From positions 1 through 64,000 of the forward strand of contig NZ_JBBBNV010000024.1 of assembly GCF_037137075.1 (NCBI RefSeq): DNA of 64,000 bases, given 5' to 3'. Below, one piece after another: positions 26,730 through 34,929 of this stretch (the first letter of the stretch is position 1; each line of letters begins with the position of its first letter). A program made the translations under genes and the position numbers. The notes under the pieces were generated by a model. The model made no database searches. It worked only from the letters and a program-made list of their open reading frames with translations, and was not told the origin of the DNA. Source of the stretch: JBBBNV01 sp037137075 (GTDB taxonomy: Bacteria > Bacillota > Bacilli > Paenibacillales > NBRC-103111).

Positions 26730-28025
26730 ATGCAAACAACGAAGCGCAGAAAGCTGATGGTTTCCTTTGAAAGCGACATGAGTGACGCCGGTTCGGACGC
26801 AGCAGCACAAGGCTCGGAAGCCTCTTCGGCAAAAGGAAGCGTTCTGGTGTTTATCGCCCTTGCCAGCATCCCGCTTGTGCTTGTGCTCGGCAATTCCATG
26901 CTTGTTCCGGTTTTGCCGCAAATGCAGGAAAAGCTCGGGATTACCCAATTTCAAAGCAGTCTGCTTATTACCCTGTTCTCCGTTACGGCAGGTGTCTTCA
27001 TCCCGGTTATCGGGTATTTATCCGACCGATTTTCCCGCAAAGCCATCATTATTCCGGCCCTGATTGTATACGGCGCAGCCGGCATTCTGGCCGGGTTCGG
27101 CGCAATTTGGAGCTCTTATTCCACCATTATTATCGCTCGTGCGATTCAAGGACTCGGCGCGGCCGGTACAGCTCCTATTGCAATGGCTCTTGTCGGAGAT
27201 TTGTTCAAGGCGGGCACGGAAAGCAAAGCGCTCGGTCTGATGGAAGCTTCGAACGGCACAGGAAAAGTCGTCAGCCCGATTATCGGCTCCTTGCTGGCGC
27301 TCTGGGCCTGGTTTGCCGCTTTTTTTGCTTTTCCGGTCTTCTGTGCGGTTGCGCTCGCCGCAGTTATCTTTATTATCAAGGAACCGAGCAAAGAAAACAA
27401 GCCGATGAAGCTGGGCGATTATGTGAAAACGGTCAGTACGATTCTAAAGGAAAAAGCGCGCTGGCTTATCACCGCCTTTTGTGCAGGCTCTTTGGGCTTG
27501 TTTATTTTATTCGGCGTCCTGTTTTATTTGTCCGAGCAGCTGGAAAAAGAGCCTTACTCGATTGACGGTGTCAAAAAAGGGTTTATTCTCGCCATTCCTC
27601 TGCTTGGTCAAGTATTGACTGCATATATAACCGGGTCACGGATTAAAAAAAATGGCAAGGTGATCCGGTGGGTCATGAATATCGGCTTGGCATTGATGAC
27701 CGTTTCGCTTGCCAGCGCGATTTTTTTCTTGAATAATATAGTTATCCTGATTGCTTTACTATGCCTGAGCAGTATCGGTACCGGGCTGCTGTTGCCCTGC
27801 TTGAATACGATGATTGTCGGCTCCGTAGAGCAAGCCGAGCGCGGGATGATTACTTCGCTGTACAACAGCCTGCGTTTCCTTGGCGTCGCCTTCGGGCCGC
27901 CGCTATTCAGCTGGATGATGGATATATCAGGCAAGCTGGTGTTTACCTCCGTTTCGGTATTATCCGCGCTCACCTTTGTAGCTGTGCTGCTGCTCATCAA
28001 GCCCGGCAAGCAGCTTAGCGAATAG
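26730..28025 (+). CDS. MFS transporter, drug:H+ antiporter-1 type
   Basis: The 431-residue protein has a hydrophilic N-terminal tail of about 37 residues rich in Ser, Ala and Asp, then twelve predicted membrane helices. Motif A is GYLSDRFSRKAI after helix 2, and RAIQGLGAAGTAP lies in helix 4, as in the Bmr/TetA-like DHA1 group. It is likely a proton-driven exporter of small molecules, substrate unknown. GGGAG stands upstream of the ATG. The JAMM peptidase gene begins 36 bases after the stop and is probably co-transcribed. Confidence 0.88.
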   Translation: MQTTKRRKLMVSFESDMSDAGSDAAAQGSEASSAKGSVLVFIALASIPLVLVLGNSMLVPVLPQMQEKLGITQFQSSLLITLFSVTAGVFIPVIGYLSDRFSRKAIIIPALIVYGAAGILAGFGAIWSSYSTIIIARAIQGLGAAGTAPIAMALVGDLFKAGTESKALGLMEASNGTGKVVSPIIGSLLALWAWFAAFFAFPVFCAVALAAVIFIIKEPSKENKPMKLGDYVKTVSTILKEKARWLITAFCAGSLGLFILFGVLFYLSEQLEKEPYSIDGVKKGFILAIPLLGQVLTAYITGSRIKKNGKVIRWVMNIGLALMTVSLASAIFFLNNIVILIALLCLSSIGTGLLLPCLNTMIVGSVEQAERGMITSLYNSLRFLGVAFGPPLFSWMMDISGKLVFTSVSVLSALTFVAVLLLIKPGKQLSE

Positions 28026-28061
28026 CCTTTGCAACTAACCGGAAAGGAAGGTTGTCCAGCC

Positions 28062-28547
28062 ATGCCGCACTTATCCGCCTCTTCTCAGCAGCTTGCCGCT
28101 CAGTCTGTCATTTGGGCGGAAAACAGCTTACTTACCGAGTGGTTCACATACGGTCGCGAGCAACTTCCGTATGAAGCCTGCGGCGCTTTGTTCGGACGGA
28201 GAGCTGCGGACGGCTGGCTTCTGACTGGCTGGAGAGGGATTAACAATGCCGCAGTCAATCCGGAAGAGCAATTCACTCTTGATCCGCTGCAATGGGTCCC
28301 TTTGGTAATGAAGCAATCTGTGTGTATGCCGGGGGATGAACAGCTTCTCGGTGTGTTTCATACACACCCTGCGGCAGCCCCTATTCCGTCTGCAGCGGAT
28401 TTACAAACCACCTGGCACGCCTTACCCTGCCATGCCATCATTTCCTTCTGTTCTCCTGGCAAGCCGCTGGCTGCTTTTTACCGTTATACTCGGGCATCCG
28501 GCGACATTTCGCTTCAATTCGAGCCTTACACCCTGAAGCTGCTTTAA
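28062..28547 (+). CDS. JAMM/MPN+ (M67 family) metallopeptidase
   Basis: The 161-residue protein has a perfect JAMM zinc motif. Glu38 lies in PYEACGALFG, H100-T-H102 in GVFHTHPAA, and Ser110 and Asp113 follow with the exact HxHx7Sx2D spacing. Bacterial relatives remove sulfur-carrier or ubiquitin-like tails or cleave small peptide bonds; the substrate here is unknown. The ATG at 28062 has GGAAGG ten bases upstream; an earlier TTG at 28029 has none. It directly follows an MFS transporter and no ThiS or MoaD gene is nearby, which is unusual for the family. Confidence 0.85.
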   Translation: MPHLSASSQQLAAQSVIWAENSLLTEWFTYGREQLPYEACGALFGRRAADGWLLTGWRGINNAAVNPEEQFTLDPLQWVPLVMKQSVCMPGDEQLLGVFHTHPAAAPIPSAADLQTTWHALPCHAIISFCSPGKPLAAFYRYTRASGDISLQFEPYTLKLL

Positions 28548-28608
28548 TTCCCGCGCCATCCCGGATTCTTGGTCGATGACGCGTCCAGCCTCAAAGTATC
28601 CTTTCACG

Positions 28609-28663
28609 CCAAAAATCCCCGTCTCCCTTCAAGCCTGCGGCTATTCAAGGGCAACCGGGGATT
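28609..28663 (-). terminator. terminator of the amt-DUF294-exonuclease operon
   Basis: On the minus strand AATCCCCGG pairs with a CGGGGATT arm around a CCCTT/AAGGG inner stem, and TTTTTGG follows. It sits between this operon and the convergent JAMM gene. Confidence 0.75.
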
Positions 28664-28672
28664 ATTATCGTC

Positions 28673-29410
28673 TTAGCCGATGTTACTGAGCTGGGAATAC
28701 AAATCCCCCAGCGTATGAACTTCCTTGTCCTCAATTTCATCTATCATTTTGGACCACAACTGGCCGGTCATCACAGAATCCTCCAACGCGTCATGGCGGC
28801 GCGTCACTTCAATATTGTAAGCCGAAAGCAGAGAATCCAAATCAATTTCCTTCCGCATCGGGTGCAGCCACTTGGAAATAATCATACAATCCAGCATCCG
28901 GTGAGACAAATGTACCTTGGAGGTCTTCCACAAGGCTGAATTCAGAAAATGCTTGTCGTGGCCGCTGCCATGACAAACCAATATCCGTTTATTGACAAAA
29001 TTAAAAAAATCATGAAGCACCGTTATTAAGCCAGGAGCCTCTGCGGCCGATTCGCTCGTAATCCCGGTGAGCACCTCTATATTCGGAGGAATATCCCGCT
29101 TTGGATTCACAAGGCTGTGGAACGATTGCTCCGGAACCAGCTCCCCGCCAACCATAGCCACGGCGCCAATGGATATAATTTCGTCTCCGTTGTACGGCGA
29201 AAAACCCGTCGTCTCCAAATCGAAAACGACGGCATCCAGCTGCCGCAGCTCCATTTCATACATCTCATTCTTGCGCTGTTCCTTCATGATGGAACGGATG
29301 AAAGCCATCTGCTGGGCGTTCTGCGCACCAAACATTGAAGCGACGGCCGGCGTAATGCCTCCCATTTTGTATAAGTGCCACATGCGTCCCATTGGTCTCA
29401 TGTCTTTCAT
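28673..29410 (-). CDS. DEDDh 3'-5' exonuclease (DnaQ-like)
   Basis: The 245-residue protein has an N-terminal helical segment of about 55 residues followed by an exonuclease fold. The first motif is FDLETTG (D64, E66), the middle acidic residue lies in CHGSGHDKHFL, and the last motif RRHDALEDSVMT supplies His and Asp of the DEDDh set. It is like the epsilon or PolC proofreading domain but free standing, so RNA or DNA could be the substrate. It is the last gene of the amt operon, 25 bases after the DUF294 gene. The link of an exonuclease to nitrogen genes is conserved in some Bacillales as far as I recall. Confidence 0.87.
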   Translation of the reverse strand: MKDMRPMGRMWHLYKMGGITPAVASMFGAQNAQQMAFIRSIMKEQRKNEMYEMELRQLDAVVFDLETTGFSPYNGDEIISIGAVAMVGGELVPEQSFHSLVNPKRDIPPNIEVLTGITSESAAEAPGLITVLHDFFNFVNKRILVCHGSGHDKHFLNSALWKTSKVHLSHRMLDCMIISKWLHPMRKEIDLDSLLSAYNIEVTRRHDALEDSVMTGQLWSKMIDEIEDKEVHTLGDLYSQLSNIG

Positions 29411-29435
29411 CGTGCCATCATCACCTTTTTTCTTT

Positions 29436-30518
29436 CTAACCTTTTTCTAGTTCGTGATCAAACTTGCGCTTCACGTATTTTTGCAGCTCGATTCCTGCTT
29501 TTAAGCAGCTCTTCAGCTCATGCCGCTGCCTCTTGCTGAGCTCGGACAACTGGATAAAGCCCCTGGAGCTATATATTCCGTTCTCTACCTGGAACGGCGT
29601 CATTAGGCGGAGCTTCAGCGCCGAGGAAAATCCGACGAGCCATGCCTGAAGCAGCCCGGCTTCTACCTTGTTCAGCTCCTCCAGCTTGGCAATGCGGGCG
29701 CACGTCTGCGAATCGGCGATCCCCGATTGCAAAGCAAGCAGACGAAAACCATTGACCATTGGAATATAAGCGCCATATTTTACATCAAAGCCGCCTGCAT
29801 CCTCGCCATAGCGCTCGGTAATAAGCTGTCCGAACAAGCCGAGCGATACCTTGTGATGAAGCGTATTTTGAAGCATTACGTTCAAAATTGCCGGATGGGC
29901 CGCAATATAGTCTAAAAGCTCTCTCTTCAGCAACGATGCCAAACCGGCCTCGCCGCTGATGCAGCGCATATCCGCCAAAATAAGCAAATACCGTACATTC
30001 TCCCAAACCGGTTCCGAAAGCCAGCCCTGCATCATCGCCATCCAGCCGCTGAGCGGCTGCCGCCATTGCTCGTTGGTGCATAACACATTTCCGTCACAAG
30101 GCGGATAACCGAGCTGCTGCAGCACATCGGATAAAAAATGGCACATGCCGGTAAAATAGGCTGCCGCCTGCTCCTGCAGGGCGTCCGGCACATCGGCATA
30201 AATCAGCCCGTTGTCCTGATCGCTCCAAAGCGTCTGCTCTCCGCGTCCGCCGCTGCCGAACATTACAAATGCATAAGAAGCAGGGGGAGGACCCATTCCG
30301 CTGTCCAGAAAATGCTGCTCTGTCAGGGTAACGGCCCTCTGAATAATTTTGTCGTGCAGCCGGTTCAAGCATTCGTTATGCTCATACGTATCAAGGGCGG
30401 TCCAGGTGTTTGACGCATGAACCGCCGTGTGGATTTCATCTCGAAGCGTCCGGATTTTCGCGAAGTTCGTCAACTCGTCGATCCGCCCTTCAAACTGTTC
30501 CACAAGCAAGCGATCCAT
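29436..30518 (-). CDS. DUF294 nucleotidyltransferase-like protein
   Basis: The 360-residue cytosolic protein has an N-terminal helical part and a nucleotidyltransferase core. The core has FGSGGRGEQTLWSDQDN at 87-103, with the GS element and metal-binding D100 and D102 intact. The C-terminal half matches the DUF294 C-terminal region. The core resembles that of GlnD, the uridylyltransferase of PII proteins, but there is no HD or ACT domain. It sits 31 bases after amt and before an exonuclease, in a transcript preceded by a GlnR/TnrA-type box. A role in nitrogen signalling is therefore plausible. GAGGGAGA stands upstream of the ATG. Confidence 0.85.
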   Translation of the reverse strand: MDRLLVEQFEGRIDELTNFAKIRTLRDEIHTAVHASNTWTALDTYEHNECLNRLHDKIIQRAVTLTEQHFLDSGMGPPPASYAFVMFGSGGRGEQTLWSDQDNGLIYADVPDALQEQAAAYFTGMCHFLSDVLQQLGYPPCDGNVLCTNEQWRQPLSGWMAMMQGWLSEPVWENVRYLLILADMRCISGEAGLASLLKRELLDYIAAHPAILNVMLQNTLHHKVSLGLFGQLITERYGEDAGGFDVKYGAYIPMVNGFRLLALQSGIADSQTCARIAKLEELNKVEAGLLQAWLVGFSSALKLRLMTPFQVENGIYSSRGFIQLSELSKRQRHELKSCLKAGIELQKYVKRKFDHELEKG

Positions 30519-30549
30519 GCGACACTCTCCCTCTGGTTGACTTTTCTCT

Positions 30550-31935
30550 CTATATCGTGACCGAGTTTTGACCTGCTTTTTTCATTTGCTCCGGATAGCC
30601 GTAGGAGCCGTGCTCGCTCAAATCCAGACCAACAATTTCTTCTTCTTCCGTCACGCGAAGTCCCATCGTAACTTTCATGAGGCCGAGAATAATAAAGGAA
30701 GCAACAAGAACGAAGATAAAGGAGGTGACAACACCCAGCGCCTGAACGCCAAGCTGGTGCAAACCGCCGCCGTAGAACAAGCCTTCTTTGCCTACGCCCG
30801 TAATTTCAACCAGACGCGGCGCTGCGAAGAAGCCGGTAGACAAGGAGCCCCATACACCGGCGATACCGTGTACCGAGAATGCATAAATCGGGTCGTCAAC
30901 ACCTGCTTTTTCAAACCATTGCGCCGTGAAGAAGGTCAGTACGCCGGCAATGGCACCGATAACGATAGCGGCCCATGTTTCGACGAAGGCGCAGGAAGCG
31001 GTGATAGCTACCAATGCGGCAAGAACGCCGTTCAGCATGCTGGGAATGTCCGCCTTGCCGAAGTAAGCCCAGGATACAAGCAGTGCGGCAACCGCGCCGG
31101 CGGCGGCAGCCATATTCGTATTCAGTGCAACGAAGCCGAAGAAGTCGCCCATCGCGGACAAGGTGCTGCCTGCGTTAAAGCCGAACCAGCCAATCCAGAG
31201 AATAATAACGCCCAGCACCGACAGCACCTGGTTATGACCGGGAATCAGGTTTGGTTTGCCATCCTTATTATACTTGCCGAGTCGAGGCTTCAACAATAAG
31301 GTCGCTACCAGCGCAGCTGTTGCACCCTGCAGATGCACAACCGTCGAGCCGGCAAAATCCTGCTTCCCTTCCGCCGCCAGCCAGCCGCCGCCCCAGATCC
31401 AGTGGGCAACAACCGGATAAATCAATACGGTGAACAGCACGCCGAACACGAAGTATACAGAGAGCTTAGCCCGCTCGGCAAATCCGCCCCAGGCAATAGC
31501 CAGCGATACACCGGCAAACGCAAGCTGGAATACGAATTTGACGCTAAGCGGAACGTCGGAAGCCGCGAGCGCATCGAACATAACGCCCTGTTCTTCCGTC
31601 CCGTTGAAGAAGAACCCGGTGGTGCCGATAATCGGGCTGCCGTTACCGAAGGCAAGACCGAAGCCGAACGCCCAAAATGCAATCGCGCAGATGCCGAACG
31701 TTAAAATCGTTTTACCGGCTACGTGCCCGGCATTTTTCATCCGTGTCGAACCCGCTTCAAGCAAAGCAAAGCCGGCCTGCATGAAAATGACAAGGATTGC
31801 TGCGAGCATGACCCAGATGCCGTTAATTGCAGCCTGCAATTCCTCCGGTTTCGGCCCCTCCGCCTCCGCCCCGAACGCCAGAGTCGGGAATAAAAGCAGG
31901 GCCAGCATACTTAATGCGACTACCAGCTTCTTCAT
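30550..31935 (-). CDS. amt: ammonium transporter
   Basis: This Amt/MEP/Rh channel of about 462 residues begins with a signal-like segment (MKKLVVALSMLALLLFPTLA) and continues with eleven membrane helices. Family motifs include AGFALLEAGSTRMKNAGH, GGWLAAEG and DFAGSTVVHLQGATAALVA, the last with the first pore His, and FSVHGIAGVWG with the second. The ATG at 31935 has GGGGAG upstream; an in-frame codon at 31971 precedes it without a site. It heads an operon with DUF294 and the exonuclease. No glnK/PII gene follows, contrary to the nrgAB arrangement of Bacillus subtilis. Confidence 0.94.
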   Translation of the reverse strand: MKKLVVALSMLALLLFPTLAFGAEAEGPKPEELQAAINGIWVMLAAILVIFMQAGFALLEAGSTRMKNAGHVAGKTILTFGICAIAFWAFGFGLAFGNGSPIIGTTGFFFNGTEEQGVMFDALAASDVPLSVKFVFQLAFAGVSLAIAWGGFAERAKLSVYFVFGVLFTVLIYPVVAHWIWGGGWLAAEGKQDFAGSTVVHLQGATAALVATLLLKPRLGKYNKDGKPNLIPGHNQVLSVLGVIILWIGWFGFNAGSTLSAMGDFFGFVALNTNMAAAAGAVAALLVSWAYFGKADIPSMLNGVLAALVAITASCAFVETWAAIVIGAIAGVLTFFTAQWFEKAGVDDPIYAFSVHGIAGVWGSLSTGFFAAPRLVEITGVGKEGLFYGGGLHQLGVQALGVVTSFIFVLVASFIILGLMKVTMGLRVTEEEEIVGLDLSEHGSYGYPEQMKKAGQNSVTI

Positions 31936-31953
31936 CTTCGAACCACTCCCCAA

Positions 31954-31970
31954 TGTAAGTTTATATAACA
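31954..31970. promoter_or_regulatory. GlnR/TnrA-type box in the amt leader
   Basis: TGTAAGTTTATATAACA matches TGTNAN7TNACA at every defined position. It lies downstream of the amt -10 element, about 20 bases upstream of the start codon, which fits a repressing site used by GlnR in nitrogen excess. Confidence 0.75.
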
Positions 31971-31991
31971 TTTTGTGAAAATCTTAATGTC

Positions 31992-32020
31992 ATTATATAC
32001 GGAGGATTTTCATTTGACAA
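31992..32020 (-). promoter_or_regulatory. promoter of amt
   Basis: On the minus strand TTGTCA and TATAAT are 17 bases apart, close to consensus. Confidence 0.8.
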
Positions 32021-32147
32021 TAACATTTTCGTTAAAAAACCATGAAATACGAAAAATAATCTGACATGAATCTAATATAATTCGGTTTTTAATTAAATAC
32101 GTAATAAATGATTACACGAACTCATATCATGTAGGCTTGCACGCCAA

Positions 32148-32204
32148 TTTCTGTGAACGAGCCTCTTTCATACCGGGGATGCAGCAGAAAGTCATAACGG
32201 TTTT
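32148..32204. repeat. 57-base dispersed repeat, copy 1
   Basis: This copy matches the sequence at 33582-33638 at 51 of 57 bases in the same orientation, with CTTTCATACCGGGGATGC identical in both. The copies flank merR and yugP. Confidence 0.8.
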
Positions 32205-32237
32205 TGAGACTGTCGCAAAATGTTCAAAGCATAACGT

Positions 32238-32267
32238 TTGACTGTATGGTTTTACTTCAGGTATCAT
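32238..32267 (+). promoter_or_regulatory. promoter of merR-yugP
   Basis: TTGACT and TATCAT are 18 bases apart on the plus strand, 42 bases upstream of the merR start. Confidence 0.6.
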
Positions 32268-32309
32268 ATTTTTATAGAGATCGATAAAGGATAATGTGGA
32301 TGAATTGAG

Positions 32310-32759
32310 GTGCATTCGGATGGGATAACAAAGCTATACCGGATCGGGGAACTTGCGAAGCTGACCGACTTGAGCCCGCGTACGATTGACTACTACACCA
32401 AGCTGGGACTCATCGAGCCGAAGAAACGCTCCGACACCAATTACAGACTGTATGATCATGAAACCTTACTGCGCTTAAAACGTATTGAACAATGGAAAAA
32501 GGAAAAGTATACCCTTGACGAGATTAAAGTGATGCTCGACAGCTGGCAGCGGGTCTCCTCCGACGAGCAAATTACCGAGAAGCTCTCCTCTCTTCAGCTT
32601 CATCTGGAGCAGCTGGAGAAGCAGGCCAAGGAGCTTCAGCCGCTGATTGACCAGATGAAGCCGAGACAAGCCAAGGCGGTGTTCAAAAGCCTGGCTCCGC
32701 ACACGGTAGCCGCCGTTGACGCACTTCTTCTTTTATTGGGGAAAAATCCTTTTATGTAA
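32310..32759 (+). CDS. MerR-family transcriptional regulator
   Basis: The 149-residue regulator has an N-terminal winged helix (YRIGELAKLTDLSPRTIDYYTKLGLI) and a coiled-coil dimer helix (SLQLHLEQLEKQAKELQPL). The short C-terminal tail has no cysteine, so a metal sensor is unlikely. The start is GTG with only a weak ribosome site. It is followed after 32 bases by the yugP-like peptidase gene and probably controls that transcript, whose promoter has the 18-base spacer often used by MerR proteins. The inducer is unknown. Confidence 0.87.
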   Translation: MHSDGITKLYRIGELAKLTDLSPRTIDYYTKLGLIEPKKRSDTNYRLYDHETLLRLKRIEQWKKEKYTLDEIKVMLDSWQRVSSDEQITEKLSSLQLHLEQLEKQAKELQPLIDQMKPRQAKAVFKSLAPHTVAAVDALLLLLGKNPFM

Positions 32760-32791
32760 GCTGCATATCAATTAAAATGGAGGGTTAAATT

Positions 32792-33481
32792 ATGTGGTTC
32801 CATCCCATGGACTATCTGATTTTCATTGCCTTCGGGATTTCCATCTGGGCACAGTTCCGGGTCAAAGGGACATTCAATAAGTGGTCGCAGGTGCCCATCA
32901 CATCCGGATTAACCGGCTATGAGGCTGCAAGACGCATGCTGGATGCCAACGGGCTGTACGACGTTCCTATCGAGCCGGTGCCCGGAGCGCTGTCGGACCA
33001 CTATGATCCGATCAGCCGTACGGTACGGTTGAGTGAGCCGGTTTACTACGAGAATTCCATCTCCGCAGTTGCCGTTGCCTGCCATGAGGTAGGGCACGCC
33101 ATTCAGCACAAGGTTCATTATCCGATGCTCGTAGCCCGCCACCGCCTGTTCCCGGCCGTCAATTTCACTTCGGGTGTCGCTCCGTTGATGATTATTGCCG
33201 GGCTGATTTTCCAACAATTCAATTTCCTGCTCGGCCTGGGCATCCTGTTTTTCTCCGTGGCGGTTTTGTTCCAGCTGATTACACTGCCTGTTGAGTTTAA
33301 CGCCAGTAACCGCGCCCGCGACCTGATGATTTCCGAAGGCTTCATCCGCAGTGATGAAGAGCCCGGCGTTGCCAAGGTTCTGAATGCAGCCGCTTTAACC
33401 TACGTTGCGGCAGCGCTCATCTCCTTGCTGGAGCTGCTCAAGTACATTATGATTTTCACCAACCGGAATAACGACGATTAA
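32792..33481 (+). CDS. zinc metallopeptidase, YugP family
   Basis: The 229-residue membrane protein has a first helix at about residues 7-21 and the zinc motif HEVGH at 98-102 inside VAVACHEVGHAIQHK. Two further hydrophobic regions lie at about 128-170 and one near the C-terminus. It matches the neutral zinc peptidase family represented by YugP; no physiological substrate is established to my knowledge. GGAGGG stands ahead of the ATG. It is co-transcribed with the MerR regulator and a very strong hairpin follows the stop. Confidence 0.9.
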   Translation: MWFHPMDYLIFIAFGISIWAQFRVKGTFNKWSQVPITSGLTGYEAARRMLDANGLYDVPIEPVPGALSDHYDPISRTVRLSEPVYYENSISAVAVACHEVGHAIQHKVHYPMLVARHRLFPAVNFTSGVAPLMIIAGLIFQQFNFLLGLGILFFSVAVLFQLITLPVEFNASNRARDLMISEGFIRSDEEPGVAKVLNAAALTYVAAALISLLELLKYIMIFTNRNNDD

Positions 33482-33531
33482 TCCGTATCGCGTGGACAAC
33501 AACAACAACGCAAATGAACAGCAGCAACAAC

Positions 33532-33586
33532 AGAAAAGGACCTCACGCTCTCACAGCTTATGCTGTGAAGCGTGAGGTCCTTTTCT
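33532..33586 (+). terminator. very long perfect hairpin after yugP
   Basis: AGAAAAGGACCTCACGCT pairs with AGCGTGAGGTCCTTTTCT, with an inner TCACAGC/GCTGTGA stem and one bulged base, giving about 25 pairs. The T-run is inside the stem. It probably ends merR-yugP. Confidence 0.75.
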
Positions 33587-33638
33587 GTGAAAGAGCTGCT
33601 TTCATACCGGGGATGCGACAGAAAGTCATGACGGTTTT
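33582..33638. repeat. 57-base dispersed repeat, copy 2
   Basis: This is the second copy of the repeat at 32148-32204, with six differences in 57 bases. Its first five bases overlap the end of the yugP hairpin. Confidence 0.8.
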
Positions 33639-33881
33639 ATCGAGCATTCACAGAAGCTCGACTCGTTGTCGATGCCCCGCACGAGCGTCGCAGGAAGTCC
33701 CCGGTCCAAGGCCATACGATTGTGCCCGCTTGGCTGCATTCGGACCAGATGCCCCTCACCTCTTAGCCGCAGTGCCTCGAACGGCCATATAGCTGTCCGG
33801 CTGTCCGATTGTCTGTCCGACATGGATATAGCGCATTGGGATGCGGCGTATGTGGTCGAACGACCGCCGTCATACAGCGAA

Positions 33882-33911
33882 GCACCGCGCGCTGGGAGCT
33901 GCGCGCGGTGC
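33882..33911. repeat. perfect 11-base inverted repeat
   Basis: GCACCGCGCGC and GCGCGCGGTGC are separated by eight bases. No T-run follows on either strand. It may help end the LysR transcript. Confidence 0.4.
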
Positions 33912-34016
33912 AGAAAAGGATACACGCATCGGCGGCACCCAGCGCTTCTTCGTCATTGAGCAAGGCACCTTATCAGGAGCTGCGGCTCCTCCGGCCTGGA
34001 GCTGCGGCAGAAGCCG

Positions 34017-34904
34017 CTACTGCTTAAAATATTTAATCAGGAACCCGCGGAACACTTCCGCTACAAGCGACAGCTTCTGATCCTTGCTCCGGATCAGCCC
34101 GATGGTCCGTGTCACCACCGGCTCGGTCACCCGGGCCCGCGCCGGCATAAGCGGACTAATTTCCGTCAGGGCCATTTCAGGAAGCAGGCTTACCCCCAGC
34201 CCGGCAGCCACCAGGCCGCGAATGGTATCCGTTTCTTCTCCCTCGAAACCGACCTTAGGCTCGAAGCCCGCCTGACGACAGGCATTCCACACAATTTTGC
34301 GTAGTGAATACTGCTCACTGAACATCACGAATTGATCATCCCTCAGCTGCTCCAGACGAATGACCTCCAGTCCGGCAAGAACATGGCTTTCAGGCAGCAC
34401 GGCATGCATTTCTTCGGTCAGCAGCAATTCTCCCGTTACCTGATCATGCCGCTCCGGAAATGGGGAAATAAAAGCCAAATCCACGTCTCCGTTGACAACC
34501 TCCCGAATAAGACTTGTATAGGTACCCTGCCGCAGCTTGAACTTGACGTTCGGATGATCTTTTCTGAATTCGGCTATAACACAAGGCAGCAAGTTGATGC
34601 CCAGTGTATGCGGAAACCCAATGCGGATTTCTCCAGCCTCCGGGTCAAGGAACTCATGAACCTCGCTGACCGATTTCTCCAGCTGCGCCAAAATTGATTC
34701 AATCCGGCTCAAGAATAAACGGCCGACCGGAGTCAGCTGCAGGTTCCGCCCCTTTTGCACAAAGAGACTGATCCCCAGCTCCTCCTCCAGCTGATGAATT
34801 TGACGGCTTACCGCCGACTGAGCCACATGCAGTTCTTCAGCCGCCTGCGTGACATGCTGTTTCCTTGCTACCTTGACGAAATATTGCAATTGTCGCAATT
34901 CCAA
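34017..34904 (-). CDS. LysR-family transcriptional regulator, GltC-like
   Basis: The 295-residue regulator has an N-terminal helix-turn-helix (ELRQLQYFVKVARKQHVTQA, HVAQSAVSRQIHQLEEELG) and a two-lobed effector domain. It agrees closely with Bacillus subtilis GltC along its length, for example GEIRIGFPHTLG, DLAFISPFPE and TIRGLVAAGLGVSLLPE. However, no gltAB operon is adjacent, so it may control another gene. The start is TTG with GAGGGA six bases upstream. It follows the rhomboid gene by 25 bases and could be co-transcribed with it. Confidence 0.88.
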   Translation of the reverse strand: MELRQLQYFVKVARKQHVTQAAEELHVAQSAVSRQIHQLEEELGISLFVQKGRNLQLTPVGRLFLSRIESILAQLEKSVSEVHEFLDPEAGEIRIGFPHTLGINLLPCVIAEFRKDHPNVKFKLRQGTYTSLIREVVNGDVDLAFISPFPERHDQVTGELLLTEEMHAVLPESHVLAGLEVIRLEQLRDDQFVMFSEQYSLRKIVWNACRQAGFEPKVGFEGEETDTIRGLVAAGLGVSLLPEMALTEISPLMPARARVTEPVVTRTIGLIRSKDQKLSLVAEVFRGFLIKYFKQ

Positions 34905-34929
34905 CGTTGTTCCCTCACTTGTCTCGTTG

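Larger units (their letters stand above)
31936..32309. other. divergent regulatory region between amt and merR
   Basis: This 374-base, AT-rich stretch holds the amt promoter and GlnR/TnrA-type box on the left, one copy of a 57-base repeat in the middle and the merR promoter on the right. A 60-residue open frame across the repeat on the minus strand is not judged to be a gene. Confidence 0.6.
33482..34016. other. gene-free stretch between yugP and the LysR gene
   Basis: This 535-base region holds the strong hairpin at 33532-33586, repeat copy 2 and a perfect 11-base inverted repeat at 33882-33911. Several open frames cross it on both strands, but none has a ribosome site or a plausible composition. 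Confidence 0.5.

Noticed and set aside
32127..32315. Open frame of about 60 residues across repeat copy 1
   Set aside because: It has no ribosome site and runs over the merR promoter; the shared residue string with copy 2 is explained by the DNA repeat.
33514..34080. Overlapping short frames after yugP on both strands
   Set aside because: None has a ribosome site, their composition is Arg/Ser/Pro-rich, and they cross hairpins and the repeat copy.
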